From Hordeum vulgare subsp. vulgare (Eukaryota; Streptophyta; Magnoliopsida; Poales; Poaceae), in assembly GCF_904849725.1 (NCBI RefSeq), contig NC_058518.1, forward strand, positions 505,411,225 through 505,475,224: DNA of 64,000 bases, in the 5' to 3' direction. The notes beneath the pieces were generated by a model. That model did not search any database and had not been told where the DNA came from. It worked only from the letters and a program-made list of their open reading frames with translations. The position numbers were made by a program, and so were the translations under genes. Below are positions 22,408-35,285 of the stretch, piece by piece. Within the stretch, counting starts at the first letter, position 1. Each line of letters starts with the position of its first letter.

Positions 22408-23285
22408 TCAATCCACATTACTTGAATCAATGATATTTAGCTCATGCCTTAACTCCCGGAACCTTGCTTCATCTAGGGGCTTAGTGAAAATATCTGCAAG
22501 TTGCTCTTCAGTGTTGATGAAGTGAACCTCAATATCACCTTGCTTGATATGTTCACGAATGAAGTCATGGCGAATATCAATATGCTTGGTCTTGCTATGT
22601 TGCACCGGATTGAGGGAAATCTTGATAGCACTTTGATTGTCACATAGAAGAGGCACTTTGTCACAAGTGACACCGTAATCCTTTAAAGTTTGCCTCATCC
22701 ATAGCAACTGTGCACAACAACTTACAACTGCCACATACTCAGCTTCGGTGGATGATAGTGAGACACAAATATGCTTCTTTGAAGACCAACTTACGAGTGA
22801 GCGACCAAGGAATTGGCATCCTCCAGAAGTTGACTTCCTCTCCACACAATCTCCTGCCCAACCTGAGTCAGAATATCCCACTAGGTTGAAGTTTGCTCCT
22901 TTGGGATACCATAGAACAAAGTTTGGGGTATGAGCCAAATATCGAAAGATTCGCTTAACAGCCATATAATGACTTTCTTTTGGTGCGGATTGAAACCGTG
23001 CACAGATCCCTACACTCAACATAATATCTGGTCTAGATGGACAAAGGTAAAGGAGGGATCCAATCCTGGAGCGGTATACCTTTTGATCCACTGCTTTACC
23101 ATTGGCATCACTGTCAAGCTTGCATCATGTTGGCATGGGGAACTTGACCGGCTTGACATCTTCGAGCTCGAACCTTTTGAGCATGTCTTGAGTGTACTTG
23201 GCTTATTTGATGAAGGTCCCTTATAAGCCTTGTTTAATCTCGAATCCGAGAAAGAACTTCAACTCTCCCATCATGGACATCTCAA
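22408..23285 (-). pseudogene. pol: Maximus B RT C-terminus and RNase H
   Basis: After the register change near 23285 the frame encodes GELKFFLGFEIKQG, but with two TAA and one TGA before 23091. The open part (23091-22408) holds RSRIGSLLYLCPSRPDIML and the copia RNase H: GYSDSGWAGD, SSTEAEYVA and LLCDNQSAIKI carry the catalytic acids. FTKPLDEARFRELRHELNI is the usual pol end. The stop is at 22410-22408. Confidence 0.85.
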
Positions 23286-23969
23286 TTTCTCGATCATTAG
23301 TGCAGCAAATTCTTCATTGAAAGAAATGTTAGGAGAACCAAAAATGATATCATCAACATATAGTTGGAATATGAACAAATCCCCTTTAACCCTCTTAGTA
23401 AAAAGAGTGGGATTTATCTTCCCAATTTCTAACCCACAATCTTGTAACAACTCAGTAAGATACTCATACCACACACGTGGGGCTTGTTTAAGGCCATAGA
23501 GTGCCTTATTAAGTTTGTACACATGATTGGGGAGCTTGGGATGTTCGAATCCCGAGGGTTGTTTGACATAGACCAACTCATTTAAAGGACCATTAAGAAA
23601 AGCACTTTTCACATCCATTTGCTGTAATTTGGAATTATGATGAGAAGCAAATGCAAGCAGAATGCGAATAGATTCTAGACGAGCAACAAGGGCCAAGGTT
23701 TCACCGTAGTCGATACCCTCGACTTGGGAGTAGCCTTGAGCCACCAATCTTGCCTTGTTTCGAATCACAATCCCATTGGCATCTTGCTTGTTTCTGAAAA
23801 TCCATTTGGTCCCGATGACATTATGTTCCTCCGTTGGTCTTGGCACTAAATCCCAGACTTGATTACGCTCGAAGTTGTTGAGTTCTTCATGCATGTCCAT
23901 AAGCCAATCCTCATCATCGAGCGCTTCCTGTACCTGTTGAGGTTCACAATACTGACCAAACGCGTGATG
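23271..23969 (-). pseudogene. pol: Maximus B reverse transcriptase
   Basis: [58 protein letters not shown] and [11 protein letters not shown] are the copia RT motifs. The catalytic YVDD is present. The frame runs on from the linker through an in-frame TAG (23972-23970). It ends in a shift of register near 23285: the conserved sequence after it is readable only in the -1 frame. Copy D has the same shift. Confidence 0.86.
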
Positions 23970-24534
23970 CTAACAATAATTCCAAATCTGTTGACGGGTG
24001 GATACTCCCCTTTTTAAACTGCCAAGTACATTATTCATAAGATATGACTTGACTCTCATCTTGTTCGCAATCTTGGCTATTCGACGCTCCAAGAGTTCTT
24101 CATTGGATAAGTGGGGAGCATCGACTTGTTTACTTTGCTTGCCCTTGCGTCTTGAACCTCCCTTGGCACCGGCTTTTGGTGCTGCAGAAGGGAATTGCGA
24201 GACAGTATCTTGATCAACTTGATTTTCGACTTGAGCAGGTTCACTTGTTTGTCCTTGTACTTTTGGTTGCTCTTGATTTTGATCTTGTGCTTCTATTTGA
24301 TCTGGATCTTGTAGTTTCACTTGATCTTGATCTTGAGCAGGTTCGGAACCTTGGGTAAGTGCTTGTAAATCATGGGACACATCACCATCGTTGGGCAATT
24401 GATCTTGACCTTGAGCTTGTTCAATTTGTGGAGGGTCTTCTCTTTGTGCATCAGAAGCGTGTGGGGCTTGTGAGGGTGATGGCTCCACTTGAGTAGAGCA
24501 TTGTCCTTCTCCTTCGGCCACAAGGGGTTCCTCA
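23970..24534 (-). pseudogene. pol: Maximus B integrase-RT linker, acidic and Gln-rich
   Basis: About 185 codons right of the Angela insertion in element sense. The sequence is dominated by Gln, Asp and Glu (QGQDQLPNDGD, QDPDQIEAQDQNQEQP), then basic (GGSRRKGKQSKQ), then RRIAKIANKMRVKSYL before RT. The full Angela interrupts its first codons, with CCTCA at 24530-24534 as the TSD. Such a long polar linker separates integrase and RT in both Maximus copies. Confidence 0.78.
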
Positions 24535-26354
24535 TGTTGGGGAACGTCGCATGGGAAACAAAAAATTTCCTACGCGCACGAAGACCTATCATGGTGATGT
24601 CCATCTACGAGAGGGGATGAGTGATGTACGTACCCTTGTAGATCGTACAGCAGAAGCGTTAGAGAACGCGGTTGATGTAGTGGAACGTCCTCACGTCCCT
24701 CGATCTGCCCCGCGAACAATCCCGTGATCAGTCCCACGATCTAGTACCGAACGGACGGCACCTCCGCGTTCAGCACACGTACAGCTCGACGATGATCTCG
24801 GCCTTCTTGATCCAGCAAGAGAGACGGAGAGGTAGAAGAGTTCTCCGGCAGCGTGACGGCGCTCCGGAGGTTGGTGATGATCTCGTCTCAGCAGGGCTCC
24901 GCCCGAGCTCCGCAGAAACGCGATCTAGAGGAAAAACTATGGAGGTATGTGGTCGGGCACCCGTGAGAAAGTCGTCTCAAATCTGCCCTAAAAGCCCCAT
25001 ATATATAGGAGGAGGGAGGGGGACCTTGTCTTGGGGTCCAAGGGATCCCCAAGGGGTCGGCCGAGCCAGGGGGGAGGACTCTCCCCCCCAAACCGAGTCC
25101 TACTTGGTTTGGTGGGAGGGAGTCCTTCCCCATTCCCACTTCTTCCTTTTTTTTCTTTCCTTTGATTTTTTCTCTCTTGGCGCATAGGGGATTGGTGGGC
25201 TGTCCCACCAGCCCACTAAGGGCTGGTGTGACCCCCCAAATGCCTATGGGCTTCCCCGGAGTGGGTTGCCCCCCTCCGGTGAACTCCCGGAACCCATTCG
25301 TCATTCCCGGTACATTCCCGGTAACTCCGAAAACCTTCCGGTAATCAAATGAGGTCATCCTATATATCAATCTTCATTTCCGGACTATTCCGGAAACCCT
25401 CGTGACGTCCGTGATCTCATCCGGGACTCCGAACAACATTCGGTAACCAACCATATAACTCAAATACGCATAAAACAACGTCGAACCTTAAGTGTGCAGA
25501 CCCTGCGGGTTCGAGAACTATGTAGACATGACCCGAGAGACTCCTCGGTCAATATCCAACAGCGGGACCTGGATGCCCATATTGGATCCTACATATTCTA
25601 CGAAGATCTTATCGTTTGAACCTCAGTGCCAAGGATTCGTATAATCCCGTATGTCATTCCCTTTGTCCTTCGGTATGTTACTTGCCCGAGATTCGATCGT
25701 CAGTATCCGTATACCTATTTCAACCTCGTTTACCGGCAAGTCTCTTTACTCGTTCCGTAATACAAGATCCCGCAACTTACACTAAGTTACATTGCTTGCA
25801 AGGCTTGTGTGTGATGTTGTATTACCGAGTGGGCCCCGAGATACCTCTCCGTCACACGGAGTGACAAATCCCAGTCTTGATCCATACTAACTCAACTAAT
25901 ACCTTCGGAGATACCTGTAGAGCATCTTTATAGTCACCCAGTTACGTTGCGACGTTTGATACACACAAAGCATTCCTCTGGTGTCAGTGAGTTATATGAT
26001 CTCATGGTCATAGGAATAAATACTTGACACGCAGAAAACAGTAGCAACAAAATGACACGGTCAACATGCTACGTCTATTAGTTTGGGTCTAGTCCATCAC
26101 GTGATTCTCCCAATGACATGATCCAGTTATCAAGCAACAACACCTTGTTCATAATCAGAAGACACTGACTATCATCGATCAACTGGCTAGCCAACTAGAG
26201 GCATGCTAGGGACGGTGTTTTGTCTATGTATCCACACATGTAAATGAGTCTTCATTCAATACAATTATAGCATGGATAATAAACTATTATCTTGATACAG
26301 GAATTATAATAATAACTATACATTTATTATTGCCTCTAGGGCATAATTCCAACA
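24535..26354 (-). repeat. 3' LTR of Angela A
   Basis: 1,820 bp from TGTTGGGGAACGTCGC to CATAATTCCAACA in plus reading. The polypurine tract GCAAGTGGGAGAC (minus strand) occupies 26367-26355 next to it. It is nearly identical to the 5' LTR at 31643-33464. Confidence 0.93.
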
Positions 26355-26406
26355 GTCTCCCACTTGCACTAGAGTCAATAATCTAGCCCTCACATCACCA
26401 TGTGAA

Positions 26407-27660
26407 TTACATTGTAATAAATCTAACACCCATACAGTTCTGGTGTCGATCATGTTTTGGCCGTGGAAGAGGTTTAGTCAGCGGGTCTGCTACATTCAGA
26501 TCCGTGTGCACTTTGCATATATTTACGTCCTCCTCCTCGACATAGTCGCGGATGAGGTTGAAGCGTCGTTTGATGTGTCTGGTCTTCTTGTGAAACCTTG
26601 GTTCCTTTGCTAAGGCAATGGCACCAGTGTTGTCACAGAACAAGGTTATTGGATCCAGTGCACTTGGCACCACTCCAAGATCCATCATGAACTGCTTCAT
26701 CCAGACACCCTCCTTAGCCGCCTCCGAGGCAGCCATGTACTCCGCTTCACATGTAGAATCTGCTACGACGCTTTGCTTGGAACTGCACCAGCTTACTGCA
26801 CCCCCATTAAGAATAAATACGTATCCGGTTTGCGACTTAGAGTCGTCCGGATCTGTGTCAAAGCTTGCATCGACGTAACCTTTTACGGCGAGCTCTTCGT
26901 CACCTCCATACACGAGAAACATCTCCTTAGTCCTTTTCAGGTACTTTAGGATATTCTTGACCGCCGTCCAGTGATCCACTCCTGGATTACTCTGGAACCT
27001 ACCTGCCATACTTATGGCCAGGCTAACATCCGGTCTAGTGCACAGCATTGCATACATGATAGAGCCTATGGCTGAAGCATAGGGGACGGAGCGCATATGC
27101 TATCTATCTTCATCAGTTGCTGGGCACTGAGTCTTACTCAATCTCGTACCTTGTAACACTGGCAAGAACCCTTTCTTGGACTGTTCCATTTTGAACCTCT
27201 TCAAAACTTTATCAAGGTATGTGCTTTGTGAAAGTCCTATCAGGCGTTTTGATCTATCCCTATAGATCTTAATGCCTAGAATGTAAGAAGCTTCTCCTAG
27301 GTCCTTCATAGAGAAACTTTTATTCAAGTAACCTTTTATGCTCTCCAAAAGCTCTACGTTGTTTCCAATCAGTAATATGTCATCCACATATAATATTAGA
27401 AACGCCACAGAGCTCCCACTCACTTTCTTGTAAATACAAGATTCTCCAACCACTTGTATAAACCCAAATGCTTTGATCACCTCATCAAAGCGTTTGTTCC
27501 AACTCCGAGATGCTTGCACCAGTCCATAAATGGATCGCTGGAGCTTGCACACCTTGTCAGCATTTTTAGGATCGACAAAACCTTCGGGTTGCATCATATG
27601 CAACTCTTCCTTAAGGAAACCGTTAAGGAACGCCGTTTTGACATCCATCTGCCAGATTTC
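26407..27660 (-). pseudogene. pol: Angela A reverse transcriptase (rest) and RNase H
   Basis: Same frame as the upstream segment. MDVKTAFLNGFLKEELHMM and LILYVDDILLIGN are RT motifs with YVDD. An in-frame TAG at 27102-27100 separates RT from PYASAIGSIMYAMLCTRPD and the RNase H: GYVDASFDTD, STCEAEYMA and LFCDNTGAIAL. The frame ends naturally near 26407 after the copia pol end VADPLTKPLPRPKHD. Angela F has GAG at the position of the TAG. Confidence 0.9.
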
Positions 27661-30387
27661 CTAATCGAAAAATGCAGCTATTGCTAACATGATTCCGACG
27701 GACTTAAGCATCGCTACGGGAGAGAAAGTCTCATCGTAGTCAATTCCTGGAACTTGTGAAAAACCCTTTGCCACAAGTCGAGCTTTATAAACGGTCACAT
27801 TACCGTCAGCGTCCGTCTTCTTCTTAAAGATCCATTTGTTCTGAATAGCCTTGCGGCCCTCAGACAGTATCTCCAAAGTCCACACTTTGTTCTCATACAT
27901 GGATCCTATCTCGGATTTCATGGCTTCTAGCCATTTGTTGGAATCTGGGCCCACCATTGCTCCTTCATAATTTGCAGGTTCATTGTTGTCTAACAACATG
28001 ATTGATAAGACGGGATTACCGTACCACTCTGGAGCAGCACGTGATCTCGTCGACCTGCGTGGTTCAACAGAAACTTGAACCGGAGTTTCATAATCATCAT
28101 CATTAACTTCCTCCTCAACCGGCGTCGCAATGACAGAGGTTTCCCCTTGCCCTGCGCCACCATCCAGAGGGATGAGAGGTTCGACAACCTCGTCAAGTTC
28201 TATCTTCCTCCCACTCAATTCTCTCGAGAGAAACTCCTTCTCGAGAAAAGTTCCGTTCTTAGCAACAAACACTTTGCCCTCGGATTTGAGATAGAAGGTG
28301 TACCCAACTGTCTCTTTTGGGTAACCTATGAAGACGCACCTTTCCGCTTTGGGTTCCAGCTTTTCAGGCTGAAGCTTTTTGACATAAGCATCACATCCCC
28401 AAACTTTAAGAAATGACAACTTTGGCCTTTTGCCATACCACAGTTCGTATGGTGTCGTCTCAACGGATTTTGATGGTGCCCTATTTAAAGTGAATGCAGC
28501 TATTTCTAATGCATAACCCCAAAATGATAACGGCAAATCTGTAAGAGACATCATAGATCGCACCATTTCTAACAAAGTACGATTACGACGTTCGGACACA
28601 CCATTACGCTGTGGGGTTCCAGGCGGTGTTAACTGCGAAACAATTCCACATTGTCTTAAGTGAGTACCAAACTCGAAACTCAGATATTCACCCCCACGAT
28701 CAGACCGTAGGAACTTGATTTTCTTGTTACGATGATTTTCCACTTCACTCTGAAATTGCTTGAACTTTTCAAATGTTTCAGACTTGTGCTTCATTAAGTA
28801 GACATAACCATATCTACTTAAATCGTCAGTGAAGGTGAGAAAATAACGATATCCGCCGCGTGCCTCCACGCTCATTGGACCACACACATCGGTATGTATG
28901 ATTTCCAACAAGTCACTTGCACGCTCCATTGTTCCGGAGAACGGAGTCTTAGTCATCTTGCCCATGAGGCATGGTTCGCACGTGTCAAGTGAATCAAAGT
29001 CAAGTGACTCCAAAAGTCCATCAGCATGGAGTTTCTTCATGCGTTTTACACCAATATGACCCAAGCGGCAGTGCCACAAAAATATGGCGCTATCATTGTT
29101 TACTCTAACTCTTTTGGTCTCAATGTTATGTATATGCGTATCTGTATCAAGATTCAATATGAACAATCCTCTCACATTCGGTGCATGACCATAAAATATG
29201 TTACTCATAGAAATAGAACAACCATTATTCTCAGACTTAAAAGCGTAACCGTCTCGCAATAAACAAGATCCAGATATAATGTTCATGCTCAACGCAGGCA
29301 CTAAATAACAATGATTTAAGTTCATCACTAATCCCGATGGTAGTTGAAGTGACACTGTGCCGACGGCGATTGCATCAACCTTGGAACCGTTTCCTACGCG
29401 CATCGTCACTTTGTCTTTCGCCAGCCTTCGTCTATTCCGCAGTTCCTGCTTCGAGTTGCAAATGTGAGCAACAGAACCGGTATCGAATACCCAGGCACTA
29501 CTACGAGAGCTGGTTAAGTACACATCAATAACATGTATATCAAATATGCCTGATTTTTCTTTGCCCGCCTTCTTATCTGCCAGATACTTGGGGCAATTGC
29601 GCTTCCAGTGACCCATACCCTTGCAATAGAAGCACTCTGTTTCAGGCTTAGGTCCAGCCTTGGGTTTCTTCGGCGGATTGGCAACAGGCTTGCCGCTCTT
29701 CTTCGAATTGCCCTTCTTGCCTTTGCCGTTTCTCTTGAAACTAGTGGTCTTGCTCACCATCAACACTTGATGCTCTTTACGGAGTTCAGACTCTGCGACT
29801 TTCAGCATCGCAAACAACTCGCCGGGAGACTTGTTCATCCCTTGCATGTTGTAGTTCAACACAAAGCCTTTATAGCTTGGCGGCAGTGATTGAAGGATTC
29901 TGTCAGTGATAGCTTCTTGCGGGAGTTCAATCCCCAGTTCAGCTAGACGGTATGAGTACCCAGACATTTTGAGCACATGTTCACTGACAGACGAGTTTTC
30001 CTCCATCTTGCAAGCATAGAATTTTTCGGAGGTCTCATACCTCTCGATCTGGGCGTTCTTCTGAAAGATAAACTTCAACTCCTGGAACATCTCAAATGCT
30101 CCATGACGCTCAAAGCGACGTTGAAGTCCCGGTTCTAAGCCATACAAGACTGCACATTGAACTATTGAGTAGTCCTCCTTACGTGCTAACCAAGCGTTCT
30201 TAACATCCTGATCAGCCGTAGCGGGTGGTTCATCTCCTAGCGCCGCATTAAGGACATAATCCTTCTTTCCAGCTTGTAAGATTAGCTTAAGATTACGAGC
30301 CCAGTCTACAAAGTTGCTTCCATCATCTTTCAACTTAGCTTTCTCTAGGAACGTATTAAAATTCAGGATGACACTTGCGTGAGCCAT
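27661..30387 (-). pseudogene. gag-pol: Angela A gag, protease, integrase and start of RT
   Basis: A single 908-codon frame from ATG 30387. Gag: FNTFLEKAKLKDDGSNFVDW with the zinc knuckle CFYCKGMGHWKRNC (near 29620). Protease: AWVFDTGSVAHIC (D-T-G-S). Integrase: LWHCRLGHIGVKRM with CEPC as the HHCC domain, then IHTDVCGPM, RSDRGGEYL and GVSERRNRTL for D-D-E. RT begins ARLVAKGFSQVPGIDY. The TAG at 27663-27661 is TAT in Angela F. Gag and pol share one frame, as is usual for this group. Confidence 0.92.
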
Positions 30388-31642
30388 GATCTAGAACACA
30401 AATATATTCAAAGTGGACTTAGACTATGTTCAAGATAATTAGAGTTCAACTTAATCAAATTATATGCTAAACTCCCACTCAAAAATTAATCTCTCTAGTC
30501 ATTTGAGTGGTTCATGATCCACTTACACTATCCCAAGTCCGATCATCACGTGAGTTGAGTATAGTTTCAGTGGTAAGCATCCCTATGCTAATCATATCAA
30601 CTATATGATTCATGATCGACCTTTCGGTCTCATGTGTTCCGAGGCCATGTCTGCACATGCTAGGCTCGTCAAGCTTAACCCGAGTGTTCCGCGTGCGCAA
30701 CTGTTTTGCACCCGTTGTATGTGAACGTTGAGTCTATCACACCCGATCATCACGTGGTGTCTCGAAACGACGAACTGTAGCAACGGTGCACAGTCGGGGA
30801 GAACACAATTTCGTCTTGAAATTTTAGTGAGAGATCACCTCATAATGCTACCGTCGTTCTAAGCAAAACAAGGTGCAAAAAAAGGATTAACATCACATGC
30901 AATTCATAAGTGACATGATATGGCCATCATCGCGTGCTTCTTGATCTCCATCACCAAAGCACCGGCACGATCTTCTTGTCACCGGCACCACAACATGATC
31001 ATCCATCAACGTGTTGCCATCGGGGTTGTCGTTCTACTTATGCTATTACTACTAAAGCTACATCCTAGCAAAATAGTAAACGCATCTGCAAGCACAAACG
31101 TTAGTATAAAGACAACCCTATGGCTCCTGCCGGTTGTCGTACCATCGACATGCAAGTCGATATTTCTATTACAACATGATCATCTCATACATCCAATATA
31201 TCACATCACATCGTTGGCCATATCACATCACAATCATACCCTGCAAAAACAAGTTAGACGTCCTCTAATTTTGTTGTTGCATGTTTTACGTGGTGACCAA
31301 GGGTATCTAGTAGGATCGCATCTTACTTACGCAAACACCACAACGGAGATATATGAGTTGCTATTTAACCTCATCCAAGGACCTCCTCGGTCAAATCCGA
31401 TTCAACTAAAGTTGGAGAAACCGTCACTTGCCAGTCATCTTTGAGCAAAGGGGGTTACTCGTAACGATGAAACCAGTCTCTCGTAAGCGTACGAGTAATG
31501 TCGGTCCAAGCCGCTTCAATCCAACAATACCGCGGAATCAAGAAAAGACTAAGGAGGGCAGCAAAACGCACATCACCGCCCACAAAACCTTTTGTGTTCT
31601 ACTCGAGAAGACATCTACGCATGAACCTAGCTCTGATACCAC
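30388..31642 (-). other. Angela A leader and primer-binding site
   Basis: The primer site TGGTATCAGAGC (initiator Met tRNA) is at 31641-31630, one base from the LTR. The 1.24-kb leader to the gag ATG holds no supported ORF; a plus-strand frame at 30920-31444 has no recognisable content. It probably contains packaging signals, but none can be pinpointed. Confidence 0.8.
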
Positions 31643-33464
31643 TGTTGGGGAACGTTGCATGGGAAACAAAAAATTTCCTACGCGCACGAAGACCTATCAT
31701 GGTGATGTCCATCTACGAGAGGGGATGAGTGATCTACGTACCCTTGTAGATCGTACAGCAGAAGCGTTAGAGAACGCGGTTGATGTAGTGGAACATCCTC
31801 ACGTCCCTCGATCCGCCCCGCGAACAATCCCGCGATCAGTCCCACGATCTAGTACCGAACGGACGGCACCTCCGCGTTCAGCACACGTACAGCTCGACGA
31901 TGATCTCGGCCTTCTTGATCCAGCAAGAGAGACGGAGAGGTAGAAGAGTTCTCCGGCAGCGTGACGGCGCTCCGGAGGTTGGTGATGATCTCATCTCAGC
32001 AGGGCTCCGCCCGAGCTCCGCAGAAACGCAATCTAGAGGAAAAACTATGGAGGTATGTGGTCGGGCACCCGTGAGAAAGTCGTCTCAAATCTGCCCTAAA
32101 AGCCCCATATATATAGGAGGAGGGAGGGGGACCTTGCCTTGGGGTCCAAGGGATCCCCAAGGGGTTGGCCGAGCCAGGGGGGAGGACTCTCCCCCCCAAA
32201 CCGACTCCTACTTGGTTTGGTGGGAGGGAGTCCTTCCCCCTTCCCACTTCTTCCTTTTTTTTTCTTTCCTTTGATTTTTTTCTCTCTTGGCGCATAGGGG
32301 ATTGGTGGGCTGTCCCACCAGCCCACTAAGGGCTGGTGTGACCCCCCAAATGCCTATGGGCTTCCCCGGAGTGGGTTGCCCCCCTCCGGTGAACTCCCGG
32401 AACCCATTCGTCATTCCCGGTACATTCCCGGTAACTCCGAAAACCTTCCGGTAATCAAATGAGGTCATCCTATATATCAATCTTCGTTTCCGGACTATTC
32501 CGGAAACCCTCGTGACGTCCGTGATCTCATCCGGGACTCCGAACAACATTCGGTAACCAACCATATAACTCAAATACGCATAAAACAACGTCGAACCTTA
32601 AGTGTGCAGACCCTGCGGGTTCGAGAACTATGTAGACATGACCCGAGAGACTCCTCGGTCAATATCCAATAGCGGGACCTGGATGCCCATATTGGATCCT
32701 ACATATTCTACGAAGATCTTATCGTTTGAACCTCAGTGCCAAGGATTCGTATAATCCCGTATGTCATTCCCTTTGTCCTTCGGTATGTTACTTGCCCGAG
32801 ATTCGATCGTCAATATCCGTATACCTATTTCAACCTCGTTTACCGGCAAGTCTCTTTACTCGTTCCGTAATACAAGATCCCGCAACTTACACTAAGTTAC
32901 ATTGCTTGCAAGGCTTGTGTATGATGTTGTATTACCGAGTGGGCCCCGAGATACCTCTCCGTCACACGGAGTGACAAATCCCAGTCTTGATCCATACTAA
33001 CTCAACTAATACCTTCGGAGATACCTGTAGAGCATCTTTATAGTCACCCAGTTACGTTGCGACGTTTGATACACACAAAGCATTCCTCCGGTGTCAGTGA
33101 GTTATATGATCTCATGGTCATAGGAATAAATACTTGACACGCAGAAAACAGTAGCAACAAAATGACACGATCAACATGCTACGTCTATTAGTTTGGGTCT
33201 AGTCCATCACGTGATTCTCCCAATGACGTGATCCAGTTATCAAGCAACAACACCTTGTTCATAATCAGAAGACACTGACTATCATCGATCAACTGGCTAG
33301 CCAACTAGAGGCATGCTAGGGACGGTGTTTTGTCTATGTATCCACACATGTAAATGAGTCTTCATTCAATACAATTATAGCATGGATAATAAACTATTAT
33401 CTTGATACAGGAATTATAATAATAACTATACATTCATTATTGCCTCTAGGGCATAATTCCAACA
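31643..33464 (-). repeat. 5' LTR of Angela A
   Basis: 1,822 bp. In its own sense it starts TGTTGGAATTATGCCCTAG and ends CAACGTTCCCCAACA. A TATATATAT box lies near 32105-32115. CCTCA follows at 33465 as TSD. Confidence 0.93.
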
Positions 33465-34860
33465 CCTCAATGGGGAGTATTTGACCAATCCCCATTCTTC
33501 TTATGGCTTGGGGAGGAATTTCATCACCTACATCACAAAGACCACTTTGCTCCACTTGGGAGCCATTATTTTCATCAAACTCCATGTTACACGTCTCCTC
33601 AATGAGTCCGGTGGACTTGTTGAGGACACGGCAAGCATGAGAGTTTGTAGCATAACCAACAAAGATGCCCTCTTGTGCTCTAGAATCAAATTTAGCTAAG
33701 CATGCACCTTTCTTGAGAATGAAACACTTACAACCGAATACCCGGAAGTACTTGAGATTGGGTTTGTTTCCGGTGAGAATCTCATATGGGGTCTTGTTCA
33801 ACCCTTTGCGGATATAGAGCCGATTGGACGCGTGACATGCTGTGTTGATGGCCTCAGCCCAAAAGTTATATGGAGATTTGAATTCCGCCATCATTGTTCT
33901 TGCAGCATCCATCAAAGTCCGGTTCTTCCTTTCAACCACGCCATTTTGTTGAGGGGTATATGGTGCTGAATATTGATGTTTTATTCCCTCATCACCTAGA
34001 AACTCATCCAAGGTGTAGTTCTTGAACTCGGTGCCGTTGTCACTTCTAATCATCAAAATCATTGCATCATGTTGACGTTGAGCTTCATTAGCAAAGTTGA
34101 TGACAGTTTGTTGAGTCTCACTCTTCCTCTTGAAGAAATATACCCACGTGTATCTTGAGTAGTCATCAACAATTACCAAGCAGTACTTTCTGCCTCCAAG
34201 ACTATCAAATGATGGAGGACCGAAAAGATCCATATGGAGGAGCTCCAATGGCCTCTTAGTGTAAATGAGAGTCGTTGGACGATGAGCAGTTTCATGAATC
34301 TTTCCTTCAATGCACGCACTGCAAGCACGATCTCTAGCAAAACTCACATTTGTTAGTCCATGAATATGGTCCCCTTTGAGAAGACTTTGCAAAGATCTCA
34401 TATTGACATGAGCTAGTCGGCGATGCCAAAGCCAGCCCACATCAACTTTAGCCATTAGACAAGTCGCAGTCTTAGTGGGTCGCTTTGAAAAGTTCACCAC
34501 ATAAAGACCATTTTCGACGTATCCAACATAGGCTACTTTAAGAGTCTTGTTCCACAAGAGGACCACAGTATCAAGATTAAAGAAGGTGGAAAAACCCATA
34601 ATTGCAAGTTGACGAACCAAAAGTAAATTGTAGGCAAGAGACTCAACAAGCATGACCTTCTCAATAGATAACTCTTGAGAGATGACCACCTTACCAAATC
34701 CCAATACCTTTGACGAGGATGCATCAGCGAATTGGACATGGGTGGGCATAGATGGAGAAGGATGCACATCCACCACTAAGTCCTTGCTTCCGGTCATATG
34801 ATTTGTTGCTCCACTATCGAGCAACCATGACACCCCACCGGAAGCAAACTCCTGCAATAG
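33465..34860 (-). pseudogene. pol: Maximus B protease and integrase
   Basis: The pol frame lies +1 to the end of gag (QEFASGGVSWLLDSGATNH: protease D-S-G-A). Integrase follows: LWHRRLAHVNMRSLQ with CSACIEGK, then LLHMDLFGPP, RSDNGTEFKNY and NGVVERKNRTLMD. The domain is intact up to the Angela insertion at 33464. Its last residues, MGIGQILPIE, continue on the other side of Angela at 24534. Confidence 0.88.
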
Positions 34861-34861
34861 A

Positions 34862-35285
34862 TCAAGGCTTGGTTTTAGGTACCCATTTTTGAATGGGTCC
34901 TTTCATGTTACAGACAAGGGTCTTAGGAACCCAAATAGCCCATTCAATGGACTCATAGTAAGAACCAACAAATCTGGCATAAACATGCCCATCACCAGCA
35001 CGACATAAAACATAGGAAGGATTGAGTTTGCCGGTTGTGTTAGTAGGAATGGTTTTGCCCTTATTGACGTTACCATCGTCCACCTTGTTCCTGTTCACCT
35101 CCTGGGTCCCTTCGCCCTCTTTGACAAAGATGTCCATGAGGGTAGGGGATCATTTGTTCCTGTTCCTCCTTTTTCCTTTTGACTTGGAGGTAAGTCCAAG
35201 TCCCTCCTTTCCTACAACACCCTTTTGATTGCTCAAGAGGTCGTTCAGGCTCTTATCGCCTTGTATGCATGACACAAGGCCCTTC
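34862..35285 (-). pseudogene. gag: Maximus B gag C-terminal tail
   Basis: The frame encodes a basic stretch (GLTSKSKGKRRNRNK), then MDIFVKEGEGTQEVNRNK and WAIWVPKTLVCN, ending KTKP-TGA. A 1-nt frameshift near 35288 separates it from the main gag. A TGA at 35152-35150 breaks it; copy D has CGA there. Protease begins a few bases later in the +1 frame. Copy D has the same overlap. Confidence 0.75.

Larger units (their letters stand above)
24535..33464 (-). mobile_element. Full-length Angela-type copia element A inside Maximus B pol
   Basis: TSD CCTCA at 24530-24534 and 33465-33469. LTRs of 1,820 and 1,822 bp flank an internal region with primer site, 1.24-kb leader, one gag-pol frame and PPT. 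By eye the two LTRs differ at about 20 positions (about 1%), so this is a recent insertion. The coding frame has just two nonsense codons. The LTR start TGTTGGAATTATGCCCTAG (own sense) is the Angela/WIS/BARE1 signature. Confidence 0.93.

Noticed and set aside
30920..31444. 174-codon plus-strand ORF in the Angela A leader
   Set aside because: Antisense to the element, low complexity, and not preserved as an ORF in the colinear leader of Angela F.
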